Source: Harmothoe impar
Taxonomy: Eukaryota > Annelida > Polychaeta > Phyllodocida > Polynoidae
Length of the DNA stretch: 64,000 nt
Assembly: GCA_947462335.1 (NCBI GenBank)
Contig: OX381708.1
Coordinates: 1,302,001-1,366,000, forward strand
Direction of reading: 5' to 3'
Part shown: one piece after another, positions 9,896 to 18,592 of the stretch
Position numbering within the stretch: the first letter of the stretch is position 1
Layout of the letters: every line of letters begins with the position of its first letter
Made by a program: the position numbers and the translations under genes
Notes under the pieces: generated by a model
Seen by the model: the letters and a program-made list of their open reading frames with translations, nothing else
The model's database searches: none
What the model was told of the DNA's origin: nothing

Positions 9896-12800
9896 AGGGG
9901 GTTGTCCGTGAAGGCAAACTGACGGCCCCGAATAAAGTATGCCAGGGTACAATCCATACGAACGCGATTGAGGAGTCTGTAATGTATCCGCCCAGCAGCA
10001 TGGGAAATGCTAATGAGCCGAAAACATGTGGGGCTGGGGGTATTGGTGGGACAGTTGCCAGGGAGAGCAAAGAAGGGAAACCGATCACCAATAGAGAGGA
10101 AGGTTGGGTAGAGGAACTATCCAGGATCGGGGGGATCCGCCTTCCCCAAGGTCATCCGTGTCTGGAGTATTTGAAAGGATTCGGATTCAATTTTGACATG
10201 ACAGACGACGTCAAGCGGTTCGCAAGTAATCCCTCAATGATGGGAGGAAAGAGATGGTATATGTCCGTATCTGTAAACGGCAGAATGGGGGAATTCTTGT
10301 TGGATACCGGAGCTAGCCACTCCGCTATGTCAAAAAGATTCTTCGATCTGGTGTCAAGCATGGATGATGACCTCACAACGAGGGTAAATGCATGTGCGGC
10401 TGATGGAAGCAAGATACGAACGTTTGGTAGGACTTGTATGATCATCTTGGTCGGCGGTAGGGAATATATCATTTCCCCTACTGTCGCTGGGATAGAGGAC
10501 GATGGTATCATTGGGATGGATTTCGCTTCCTTATATGGGGTAAAATTGGACCCCGTCACTGGAATGTTGAAATTAAATCATCCCTACAAAGACAGGATAC
10601 AATGCCTTGCACGTGAAGTTAGTGGGGTAGCGAGTGTAGTACAGACGGTAAAAATACCTCCCGGAATGGCATGTGATGTCTTAATAGCCTCCAGTAGGAT
10701 GAAGAGGGGCATTCCGGGGGTTTTCGAACCTAATGTGACAGTGTTGGGAAAGAAGGGTTTGGAATCAGCCGACACCCTGATCGGAAATATGGCATGGGGA
10801 GTAGCCCCCATAACGAACCCGGGTTCGAAAACCATCTATCTAGAAAAAGGCACTGTAGTGGGAGAAGTGATATCCGCGGAAGCGGTCACCAGTAGCTTTG
10901 AGAATGGAATTGGACTAGTCCCGAACAGTGAAGTAATGGAGGAAGGATTGGCAAAGTTAATAGAAGGGTCCGGAGTAGAGACAGAAGGACAGAGGAGTGC
11001 CCTGAGTGAGATGTTAACTGAGTGTAGTTCAGCCTTTGCGCGGCCCGGAGAGCCGTTAGGACGAACGGATCGAGTCCTACACTCAATTAACACAGAAGGG
11101 GCGAATCCAGTAAAGATACCGTATAGACGTCTTCCGTTGGCAAAGAAAGTGGTGGCGGAGGAAGAGATTACGAAGATGCTGGCGGAAGGGGTGATAACCC
11201 CCAGCACCAGTCCTTGGAGTAGTCCAGTATGTATGGTAACAAAGAAGGATGGGAGTATCCGATTCTGTATAGACTACCGGAAGCTAAATGGCTTGACTAA
11301 AAAGAATTCGTATCCGCTCCCCCGGATAGATGAGACCATTGATTCCCTTGGAGGAAATGAATGGTTTTGCACGATTGATTTGCAGTCTGGTTATTGGCAG
11401 GTGGGAATGAAGGAAGAAGACAAGGAGAAAACAGCGTTTTCGAGCCATGTAGGGTTGTTCCAGTATAACGTGATGCCATTCGGACTCTGTAATGCTCCGG
11501 CCACGTTTGAAGCAATGATGGAGACTTTACTGAGTGACTTATTGTGGAAGAAATGTCTAGTGTATCTGGACGATGTGATAATATTCGGAAAGACGTTTGA
11601 TGAATGCCTGGGGAACCTGAAGTTGGTGTTACAGCGAATAATCTCGAATGGATTAAAGCTGAAGCCTAAAAAGTGTAATATGTTTCAGAAAAGTATTAAC
11701 TATCTAGGACGGATCATCTCTACAGAAGGGGTGAAGGCTGATCCGGAGAAGGTTAAGACGGTAACGGACTGGAGCATTCCTAAAGGGCCGAAAGAAGTAA
11801 GATCCTTCTTAGGATTTTGTTCTTATTATAGAGATTTCTTACCAGGATATTCCCGGATAAGTTATCCAATACAATGTCTGTCGCACTGGACTCCAGGGAG
11901 ACGTAAGGAGAAGTTCCCATGGGGGAAGGAACAAGGGGAATCATTCGAACTGATTAAACGGTTGTTCGTGGAAACACCAGTTTTGAAATACCCCACTGCG
12001 GATGGTCATTTTATATTAGACACTGATGCGAGCAATGAGAGTATAGGGGCAGCTTTGTCTCAAGTCCAAGATGGGAAGGAGGTTCCTATAGCATTTGCAA
12101 GCAATACCATGAGTAAAGCGCAAAGAAATTATTGTACGACAAAGAGGGAATTATTGGCAGTGGTAGTATATACTAAGAAATATAAGCACTTCTTGTGGGG
12201 ATCTGATTTTACGTTACGTACGGATCATTCCTCCCTGCGGTGGTTATTGAACTTTAAGGATGCAGAAGGTATGATAGGACGGTGGTTGGCACACCTATCT
12301 GAGTTCGGATTGGACCATAGCCAAATTCAGCATAGAAAGGGGGCTAAGCATGTGAACGCTGATGCGTTGTCGCGAATCCCGGTGAAGAAGTGTCAGAATG
12401 ACGGATGTGATGATTGTGGGAAGCATAATGCCGTGCTGGCAGGAATCCGAAAGCCTTTTAGAGATCTCGAACCAGTGATACTGGAATGGGACGAGAACTC
12501 CGTTAAGAGCTTCCAGGAGAAAGATGCGAATAGTATCCGTCTGAAGATGTTACTTCAAGAAGGAAGGGTCCCAACTCGGCCAGCAATATCGTTGGAGAAT
12601 AGGGAGATGAGGCGACTAATAGCTCAATGGACAGAGTTAGAGGTGGTAAATGGACTGATCTATAGGTGGAAGACGAATGCTTTGGGAAATAAGTCAAGAC
12701 AGATCTTTATTCCTACTGCCATGCGAAGGGATATAATGTTCTTTTGCCATGGGCATCGGACCAGTGGCCATTTTGGGAGAAAACGGTCTCTGGAAAGGCT

Positions 12801-14079
12801 GGCTAGAATGTATTACTGGCCAGGTATGAGTACGGATCTGTTGAGATGGATAGACACTTGTCCGAAATGTTGTACGAGCAAGCCCGGACCTGGGCTGGGT
12901 AAAATGCCCTTAAACCAGGAATTGTTTGGAGTACGGTTCGCAAGAGTGGCAGTGGATATAATTACAGGATTTGTGACAACTCCAGAAGGGAATACATGTA
13001 TGATGGTAGTAACGGATTACTATACGAAGTATACGAAGGTATTTCCAATGAAGGATCACAAAGCAGCAACTTGTGCGAGAATGTTGGTGAAGGGATGGAT
13101 ACTATACTTGGGAGTGCCTCTGATGTTGCATAGCGACCAAGGGAGAGAGTTCGAATCGAATCTATGGCAGGAAATGTGTCACCAATTGGCCATTTGCAAG
13201 ACCCGAACCAATCCGTATCAACCACAGAGTGATGGTCAGGTGGAAAGATTCAATCGTACCCTAATACAGGTCCTAAAGAGTTTGATAAATCAGGAAATGG
13301 ATGATTGGGATGAGCAGTGTGACTTTGTTTGCCATGCTTATAATAGCACGGTACACGCGTGTAAGGACTGCTCTCCGAATCTGTTAGTATTCGGAGAGGA
13401 TCTGATTATGCCGGCGGACCTGGTGTTCGGAGTAATGAACCCAGATGTCCCGTGTCAGATCATGTTTGTAGAAGCGTTGAAAGAACAATTCAGGAAAGCT
13501 TATGAATTAGTAAGAAAGGAGTTGGGAAAGACGGCTAAATGGCAGAAAGTGGGCTATGATACTAACCTAAAGGTTCGGCGGTTTGCGGTAGGGGACTTAG
13601 TAGCGAGATACCACGAACCTCTGGTTGGCATCAAGCTGAGAGACAATTGGGACGGTCCGTGGAGGATCACCCAAAGAATAAGTGATGATACAGTCCTGAT
13701 GAGAGATACGTTCGGGAGGAATCAGAAATCGAATGTGGCCCGGTTGAAACCATGGAAGGGGAGAGAGTACTCCACGGAAATGTTCAAAATGGGACAAGAG
13801 GAGAAAGAGGAAATGAAAAGAGATTTAGATAGAGTAATCGAGAAGAGGGGTCCGGGTAGGCCCAGGAAGGTGAAGAAGGAAGCGGTGCAAATTAAAACAT
13901 CTCCAAAAAGATCGGAGAAAACAAAGAATGTCTCGGCAGGTGTAGACAGGAAGAGAAGGACTGTCCCCTCTGTGGCTACGAGGGAACGGGCGAGAACCTC
14001 TCCGAATGTCAGGTGTAAAGAGAATCCAGTAGGGGTTCGTCGCAGCCCTAGGTTGAGGGTGAGGGGCGCTGTTACCTAA
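9799..14079 (+). CDS. pol: Pol polyprotein (protease, RT, RNase H, integrase)
   Basis: Most likely entered by -1 frameshift at 9,886 rather than at an AUG. Numbering from 9,799: retropepsin motif LLDTGAS near residue 168; reverse transcriptase with the catalytic VYLDDVIIF near 588 and SPVCMVTKKDGSIRFCIDYR upstream; RNase H ILDTDASNESIGAAL near 740 and LRTDHSSLRWLL near 809; integrase zinc-binding HGHRTSGHFG with CPKCC near 985-1030; DDE residues in VAVDIITGF, LHSDQGREF and GQVERFNRTL near 1051-1148; a GPY/F-like DNWDGPWRI near 1283. The tail is strongly basic (KKRGPGRPRK-like, AT-hook-like) and lacks a clear chromodomain. All catalytic residues seen are intact over about 1,426 codons, so the enzyme set could be functional. 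Confidence 0.95.
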   Translation: MFQVPRDRTFRSQMYGRETSLERKEERGDGKLEGVVREGKLTAPNKVCQGTIHTNAIEESVMYPPSSMGNANEPKTCGAGGIGGTVARESKEGKPITNREEGWVEELSRIGGIRLPQGHPCLEYLKGFGFNFDMTDDVKRFASNPSMMGGKRWYMSVSVNGRMGEFLLDTGASHSAMSKRFFDLVSSMDDDLTTRVNACAADGSKIRTFGRTCMIILVGGREYIISPTVAGIEDDGIIGMDFASLYGVKLDPVTGMLKLNHPYKDRIQCLAREVSGVASVVQTVKIPPGMACDVLIASSRMKRGIPGVFEPNVTVLGKKGLESADTLIGNMAWGVAPITNPGSKTIYLEKGTVVGEVISAEAVTSSFENGIGLVPNSEVMEEGLAKLIEGSGVETEGQRSALSEMLTECSSAFARPGEPLGRTDRVLHSINTEGANPVKIPYRRLPLAKKVVAEEEITKMLAEGVITPSTSPWSSPVCMVTKKDGSIRFCIDYRKLNGLTKKNSYPLPRIDETIDSLGGNEWFCTIDLQSGYWQVGMKEEDKEKTAFSSHVGLFQYNVMPFGLCNAPATFEAMMETLLSDLLWKKCLVYLDDVIIFGKTFDECLGNLKLVLQRIISNGLKLKPKKCNMFQKSINYLGRIISTEGVKADPEKVKTVTDWSIPKGPKEVRSFLGFCSYYRDFLPGYSRISYPIQCLSHWTPGRRKEKFPWGKEQGESFELIKRLFVETPVLKYPTADGHFILDTDASNESIGAALSQVQDGKEVPIAFASNTMSKAQRNYCTTKRELLAVVVYTKKYKHFLWGSDFTLRTDHSSLRWLLNFKDAEGMIGRWLAHLSEFGLDHSQIQHRKGAKHVNADALSRIPVKKCQNDGCDDCGKHNAVLAGIRKPFRDLEPVILEWDENSVKSFQEKDANSIRLKMLLQEGRVPTRPAISLENREMRRLIAQWTELEVVNGLIYRWKTNALGNKSRQIFIPTAMRRDIMFFCHGHRTSGHFGRKRSLERLARMYYWPGMSTDLLRWIDTCPKCCTSKPGPGLGKMPLNQELFGVRFARVAVDIITGFVTTPEGNTCMMVVTDYYTKYTKVFPMKDHKAATCARMLVKGWILYLGVPLMLHSDQGREFESNLWQEMCHQLAICKTRTNPYQPQSDGQVERFNRTLIQVLKSLINQEMDDWDEQCDFVCHAYNSTVHACKDCSPNLLVFGEDLIMPADLVFGVMNPDVPCQIMFVEALKEQFRKAYELVRKELGKTAKWQKVGYDTNLKVRRFAVGDLVARYHEPLVGIKLRDNWDGPWRITQRISDDTVLMRDTFGRNQKSNVARLKPWKGREYSTEMFKMGQEEKEEMKRDLDRVIEKRGPGRPRKVKKEAVQIKTSPKRSEKTKNVSAGVDRKRRTVPSVATRERARTSPNVRCKENPVGVRRSPRLRVRGAVT
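9886..9892 (+). promoter_or_regulatory. -1 ribosomal frameshift site between gag and pol
   Basis: GGGAAAT sits in the gag frame as G GGA AAT directly before the gag stop TAG. This is the X XXY YYZ layout of retroviral -1 slippery sites. Slipping by -1 gives GGG AAA, which enters the pol frame exactly. Frames overlap over 9,799-9,895, and pol stays open downstream. Confidence 0.8.
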
Positions 14080-14650
14080 CCTGAAACACAACGATGTAAT
14101 CAGTTAAATATTGTCATAATTATCGGGGTAACCTGGTAATTCGTCTTTTATGTAGGAATGATCACGACAAAAGTCAGAAATCCAACAAACTTACCTGTGA
14201 ATGTGCCAGTGGGTAATGGACGGATGATCCTGCGGATTAGTAGTTGCTATCCGTATTTAAATCCATAATGACTCGAGATGAATTCGACAGGGCGGTGAGG
14301 ATCTCAGTGCTATAATTACCTGATCGTAATGCGTGACGCGCGGGAGAAGTGAATGATTGTTTATGTTTTGCAAGCGCGGGAAAACAATGAAGTCTCGCCG
14401 AATGCGCGGTATCTCGCGAGACCGACGCGCGTGCGCAAAGGTCGACGCGGGTCAACGATCCGCCATATTTGTTTACGGTTCGCCGGACAGAGCAAGGGGA
14501 AGCGTATCAGAGCACAAAAAGCGAGGTTATAAAGACTGTTTCAAGTGAAATCAGTGTATAGCAGGTGGGTGAAGTAGCCAGGAGCCCGTAGAGAGGGTCC
14601 TGGTACCTGTCATTTCATTTTATATCGATTGAAAGAACTTGAGTGTCACG
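14080..14650 (+). other. Spacer between pol and the third ORF
   Basis: About 570 bp inside the Gypsy element, rich in CpG near 14,330-14,500. No homology to pol or the LTRs is seen. It may hold the promoter or splice acceptor needed to express the downstream ORF; no consensus can be fixed by eye. Confidence 0.4.
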
Positions 14651-17554
14651 ATGGCTTCGGCGTCTGGCTCTCATTCGGAACGATCGGCCCTCGACGAGGT
14701 GTCCGAAGCATTTATGGAGACTGAGGCGATGTCGCCAGTTACAAAGAATGAGGAAAGCGTACTGAATGAGGATAATTCTGAATTAGAAGAAAGTAACATG
14801 GGAATGGAGTTTGAAGAAATCCTGGAACGATCGGACGAACCGCTGCTCGAACCGAATCTGGACGGATTCAAGTCTAGGTACGACGGTCGGGAAGTCCATA
14901 TTCACGACCGAATCTTAAAAGGAGAACGAAAGTGTTGGAACGCAGCCACCAGAGACTGTGTTCGACACTTCCTATCACCGACCGAGTATGCAGCCCTGCC
15001 ATCCGAATGGCTGCTGTTTTATAATCAGACTGAGGCTGGACTGCAAGTGAGTCAGTCGTTCAGAAGGGCCATGTTCGATTGCGAAATCGCACATCGGCAA
15101 CATCGCCTTCCGAACGTCCCGTATGTATTGACTGACCATACGGGGATGGGGGTGACCGGAATGGACATCGCAGGAGATGTACTGTACCGGGAACCGGACA
15201 TGGAGAAGGAACCCAGGACTGCAGAAGACTTTGTCGAACGAGCAGAGCATCCGGAAGTCCCGAGGCTCTACACTCTTAATGGAGACGAATTGCTTCGTCG
15301 ACTGAATGAGTGTCCAGAGCCGGAGGAGAAACTGAACGAAATCATCTCTACGATGATTCGAGAGGGAACCTACGCCACTAGGGCGTACGTACCCGGGTTG
15401 GAGGAAGAGATGAGTTCGAGCCAACATAAAGAACGACTGGCATCCATCCGAAAGGGGAAAGCAATCCTGAAGGCAGCCAAGAAAAAGGGCAGCCTGTCGA
15501 CGGAGAGCGAAACCGACGGAGAGGACAACACCAAGAAAGCGAAGGTAAAAAGTGTGAAGGGAAGAGGAAAGAAGAAGACTCTAACCGACACCGAATCTGA
15601 CAGTGACCAGGGTGCCTTCACACCGGTCCTGTCAGCGAAAGACAAAAAGAAATTGAAGGAATCAAAGAAAGACACGAAAATGACTGTGCCCAAGAAAGTG
15701 ATTGCTAAAGTCACTGAGGCAGTGGGCAAGAAAGATCCTTCGAGTGATAATCCACTGAAAGGACGTATGGCTGCTATACAGGCTGCTGCCACCGCTAAGG
15801 TAGGCAGTATTATTAGTAAAGGGACTGCTAAGAAAGCCATTAAAGTGACGGAATCCGAAGACAGTCCGGACGATGAGTCTGGACCAGATTCGGATGGCGA
15901 GCCTCCAGAAACTGATCCGGATCCAACTACACAGGATCCGGAGGAGAAGATGGAGGTTCCGAATGAGGAAGGGCCAGAGGAGGAGGAGGAGGAGAAGAAA
16001 GAGGAGCAGAAGGATGAGGGGGACCAGGAAAGAGTACAACGAATCTGGAAGAATAGTGAGGCGAAGTTCGCACACTTCATTCCAGGTTCGTTTGAAGAGT
16101 GCGCGAAGGGCAAGAAATCATACGGTTGCCCCGAACCCCGAAACATGAATGGCGAGAGCGATGACGAGGATTGGCTTCGGGAAACCGAGGAGGATCCCTT
16201 GCCATCCGAGTTCTATCACGAATGGTTTCAACAGATATTAAAGTATCCCGAAAGTTATTACATAAGAGACCAGAAGTCAAAGTTGCGCTGGGCCTATTTA
16301 TGTTGGTATCTGAAAGACGGTGAGCGGTATTGCCCGTTCACCATTTGCATAGAAGAGAAGGGAAGGGGCAGGACATACCCGACAGCAATGCGGTTCCTGC
16401 GGCATCTCTGCGAACGGCACTTCCACCACACCGTGGTCTACGAATGTGCCAATTGCAAAGGACAGAGGGATAGCGCAACCTGTGATGGTTGCGTTACTCC
16501 GAGAAGGGGTGTGATGGTTCGCCATCTGAAGTACTGTCATAGCCCCGGACTGAGTGCAGCACATGAGAAAGTGATGACCCTGCACGATAAGGTTATGATG
16601 GACTATAACAGAATGATCCCTTCGGACTTCAAACACATCACAGTGAAGACCGAATCATTTTGTAATGTGCATGAATCCACGAAAGGCAAGCTGTGTGCGA
16701 GGATTGCACTAGTGAGAGCTCGAGGAAAATTCCAAATGACGAACGAACTATTCTCGAGAGTATGTGAATGGAGGGGTGATCCACCCAAGTCAAAGATAGA
16801 TGAGAAGAGGCGGGCTAGCCGTAGTCCGGCGAGCGGTAGGGGAAAGAAACATCGATCCGATTCACCTGAGACCTCGGAGTTTAAGAGGCCACTGGCCGTG
16901 GCTCGTGACTCCAGGTCGACTCAACAGAAGAGAAAAGATTCGACTGAGTATCAGTCACCCATGAGTGGGGGGTCGGGCTCACGTCCTTCCTCGGCAGCAT
17001 CATCGGCAGCATTGTCAGCTTCGCAGAGTGATAAGCCACCTGCTTGGTTCGACCGGAAAGATCCGGCCCCTACGCCGGAGTCGGGTGATTACCCGGAATT
17101 GGGCGGACAGAAGGTTCCTCAACGTGTCGAACCTGAAATGACTCAGATTCCGGACAATAGGCCCCGACTGAGCACACGACCGGTGGTTTGCGCCCAAGCC
17201 CAGGAGGCGGTGGACAATTTCCAAGAGTCTCAGAGGGAATTGGCTGTCCGATATAATCAGGGGGTGGCGAATTTATTCGCCCGCTCTCTGGTTGAACAGG
17301 AAGCCAATACAAGAATGACTCTGGAGAAAGAGAACGAGGCGCTATTGGCCGCCAAAACTACTAAAATCCGGAACGAAGCCAAGCTAGCCGCATCAAAGAC
17401 TGCTTTGGCTCAGAAACGACTGCAGGAGTCCAATGACCGGAACGAGGCTATGAACGTCAAGTTCCAGCAGGTGTTTGGTGTATTCCTGGACGAGTGGGAC
17501 GGCACCCGCGAATCTGCTCTGGAACTACTAAAGAACCAGAGTGAGGAAGGGTGA
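14651..17554 (+). CDS. Extra Gypsy ORF: large charged protein with zinc fingers
   Basis: A single intact frame of 967 residues beginning at CACGATGGC, downstream of pol and inside the LTRs. Residues 1-90 are acidic. About 270-470 is a Lys/Glu-rich, probably disordered segment with SDSD-type patches. About 520-690 is a compact Cys/His domain with CPFTIC...FLRHLCERH (C2H2-like) followed by CANC, CDGC and RHLKYCH (second zinc site). About 700-850 is Ser/Pro-rich and basic, and the last 110 residues (about 860-960) are a helical, probably coiled-coil segment. There is no signal peptide or transmembrane helix, so it is not an Env. Composition suggests a nuclear or nucleic-acid-binding accessory protein. 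It is not a recognised family to me; function unknown. Confidence 0.8.
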   Translation: MASASGSHSERSALDEVSEAFMETEAMSPVTKNEESVLNEDNSELEESNMGMEFEEILERSDEPLLEPNLDGFKSRYDGREVHIHDRILKGERKCWNAATRDCVRHFLSPTEYAALPSEWLLFYNQTEAGLQVSQSFRRAMFDCEIAHRQHRLPNVPYVLTDHTGMGVTGMDIAGDVLYREPDMEKEPRTAEDFVERAEHPEVPRLYTLNGDELLRRLNECPEPEEKLNEIISTMIREGTYATRAYVPGLEEEMSSSQHKERLASIRKGKAILKAAKKKGSLSTESETDGEDNTKKAKVKSVKGRGKKKTLTDTESDSDQGAFTPVLSAKDKKKLKESKKDTKMTVPKKVIAKVTEAVGKKDPSSDNPLKGRMAAIQAAATAKVGSIISKGTAKKAIKVTESEDSPDDESGPDSDGEPPETDPDPTTQDPEEKMEVPNEEGPEEEEEEKKEEQKDEGDQERVQRIWKNSEAKFAHFIPGSFEECAKGKKSYGCPEPRNMNGESDDEDWLRETEEDPLPSEFYHEWFQQILKYPESYYIRDQKSKLRWAYLCWYLKDGERYCPFTICIEEKGRGRTYPTAMRFLRHLCERHFHHTVVYECANCKGQRDSATCDGCVTPRRGVMVRHLKYCHSPGLSAAHEKVMTLHDKVMMDYNRMIPSDFKHITVKTESFCNVHESTKGKLCARIALVRARGKFQMTNELFSRVCEWRGDPPKSKIDEKRRASRSPASGRGKKHRSDSPETSEFKRPLAVARDSRSTQQKRKDSTEYQSPMSGGSGSRPSSAASSAALSASQSDKPPAWFDRKDPAPTPESGDYPELGGQKVPQRVEPEMTQIPDNRPRLSTRPVVCAQAQEAVDNFQESQRELAVRYNQGVANLFARSLVEQEANTRMTLEKENEALLAAKTTKIRNEAKLAASKTALAQKRLQESNDRNEAMNVKFQQVFGVFLDEWDGTRESALELLKNQSEEG

Positions 17555-18218
17555 GTCCACGATTCGAGAGTGATAATATATGAGTGAATTGATATTCGAA
17601 AGAGAATGAGTTAGTGTGGTATGAATGTCTACTGAACAATCGAACAGCAGTAACAGGAGTACGCAGGATGAATTCGGTGACCAGACATCTGAAGAGGAGA
17701 GCACCAATCACCCGTTCGGAAGAACGTGTCTGTTCAGTCAGAACAGAGGCAGCAGTACGAAGAATGAAGAGGAGAGCACCACTAACCCGTTCGAATGAAC
17801 GTGCCTGTCCAGTTTGGGACAGGACGGCTGTTGAAGAGGAGAGCACCACACACCCGAGTTCCTCCGAAAGGATGGTACTTCGTGCCTAACCAATGTTCAA
17901 AAAGGTTAGGATGGCTGCCCGGATCTTCCATTTTTTTGTTCCTGTGTTTTTTTTTGTAATCATGAGAGATGTCAAGTTGTTCTAGTCGCTAATCTATATA
18001 TGTTTGTATGTATACTATACATGTGTCCCTAATAATTCGAAATGTGTCTAGCCGTTCGGATGTATTACCACCTGTGTACATAATAGTAGTTTTGTATATT
18101 TTTATAGACCCTACTGTGTTCACAACGTAACATAACGCTTTACTAAAATAAACTCAGTTGTATGAGTTTATATTAAATTGTATATATATTTAAAAGAATA
18201 AGCGTATATGTAATGTCT
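17555..18218 (+). other. 3' untranslated region of the Gypsy element
   Basis: No convincing gene. A degenerate direct repeat starting GAAGAGGAGAGCACCA occurs at 17,691, 17,766 and 17,833 (spacings 75 and 67 bp), each except the last followed by a CCGTTCG...GAACGTG mini-inverted repeat. The remainder is AT-rich. Confidence 0.6.
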
Positions 18219-18229
18219 GGGGGGGGTGG
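18219..18229 (+). other. Polypurine tract of the Gypsy element
   Basis: The G-run GGGGGGGGTGG directly precedes the TGTAG start of the 3' LTR, the position of the plus-strand primer. It is interrupted by one T and is G-only rather than mixed purine. Confidence 0.6.
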
Positions 18230-18552
18230 TGTAGGGACACTAATATTATTATGATAGTCGAACGCCTACAAGGTAGTTCGGGCGGCCAGAGCCAGGGGGC
18301 ACCCCTATCGGAGGCGGACAGTATATAAGCTGTCCTCACCCCCTTGCTCTGGCAGACCTTCTCAGGTCTCTGACTGTGTCATATATTGAAAGTTATTGAA
18401 AGCTGAACATACATTGATCGAACCTCATATACTTCAAGGATTAGCATTGTTGTACAGGAGAACGACAAATAAACCCTGTTTTCTTGCATCTCTACATGAA
18501 AACTGCAGTTCGAGTCCTTATTTAATCGAATTACATATAGACGAACTCTACA
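18230..18552 (+). repeat. 3' LTR of the Gypsy element, 323 bp
   Basis: TGTAGGGACAC to CTCTACA. It contains GTATATAAGC as a TATA box (about 18,321) and AAATAAACC as a polyadenylation signal (about 18,469). Undisrupted reference for the interrupted 5' copy. Followed by the CATA target duplication at 18,553-18,556. Confidence 0.95.
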
Positions 18553-18553
18553 C

Positions 18554-18587
<34 letters not shown>

Positions 18588-18592
18588 CATTA
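18553..18592. repeat. AT microsatellite
   Basis: CATATATACATATATATATA-type dinucleotide repeat directly beside the 3' LTR. The Gypsy element therefore inserted at, or next to, a TA-rich microsatellite. Confidence 0.9.

Larger units (their letters stand above)
6515..18552 (+). mobile_element. Gypsy-type LTR retrotransposon, about 12.0 kb
   Basis: Bounded by LTRs starting TGTAG and ending CTACA, and flanked by a 4-bp target duplication CATA at 6,511-6,514 and 18,553-18,556. Internal order is PBS, gag, pol (protease, reverse transcriptase, RNase H, integrase, GPY/F-like region), an extra ORF, then a G-rich tract before the 3' LTR. Ignoring the insertion in the 5' LTR, the LTRs differ at only about three positions over 323 bp, so the copy is young. 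Protease-RT-RH-IN order and the integrase C-terminus place it in Ty3/Gypsy. Apart from a +1 frame change in gag, the long frames are open. Confidence 0.95.

Noticed and set aside
15370..16146. 258-codon Ser/Phe-rich minus-strand frame
   Set aside because: Antisense shadow of the acidic, Lys-rich part of the third Gypsy ORF.
14651..17554. Env protein for the Gypsy element
   Set aside because: No signal peptide, transmembrane helix, cleavage site or fusion peptide; the protein is charged and zinc-finger-like.
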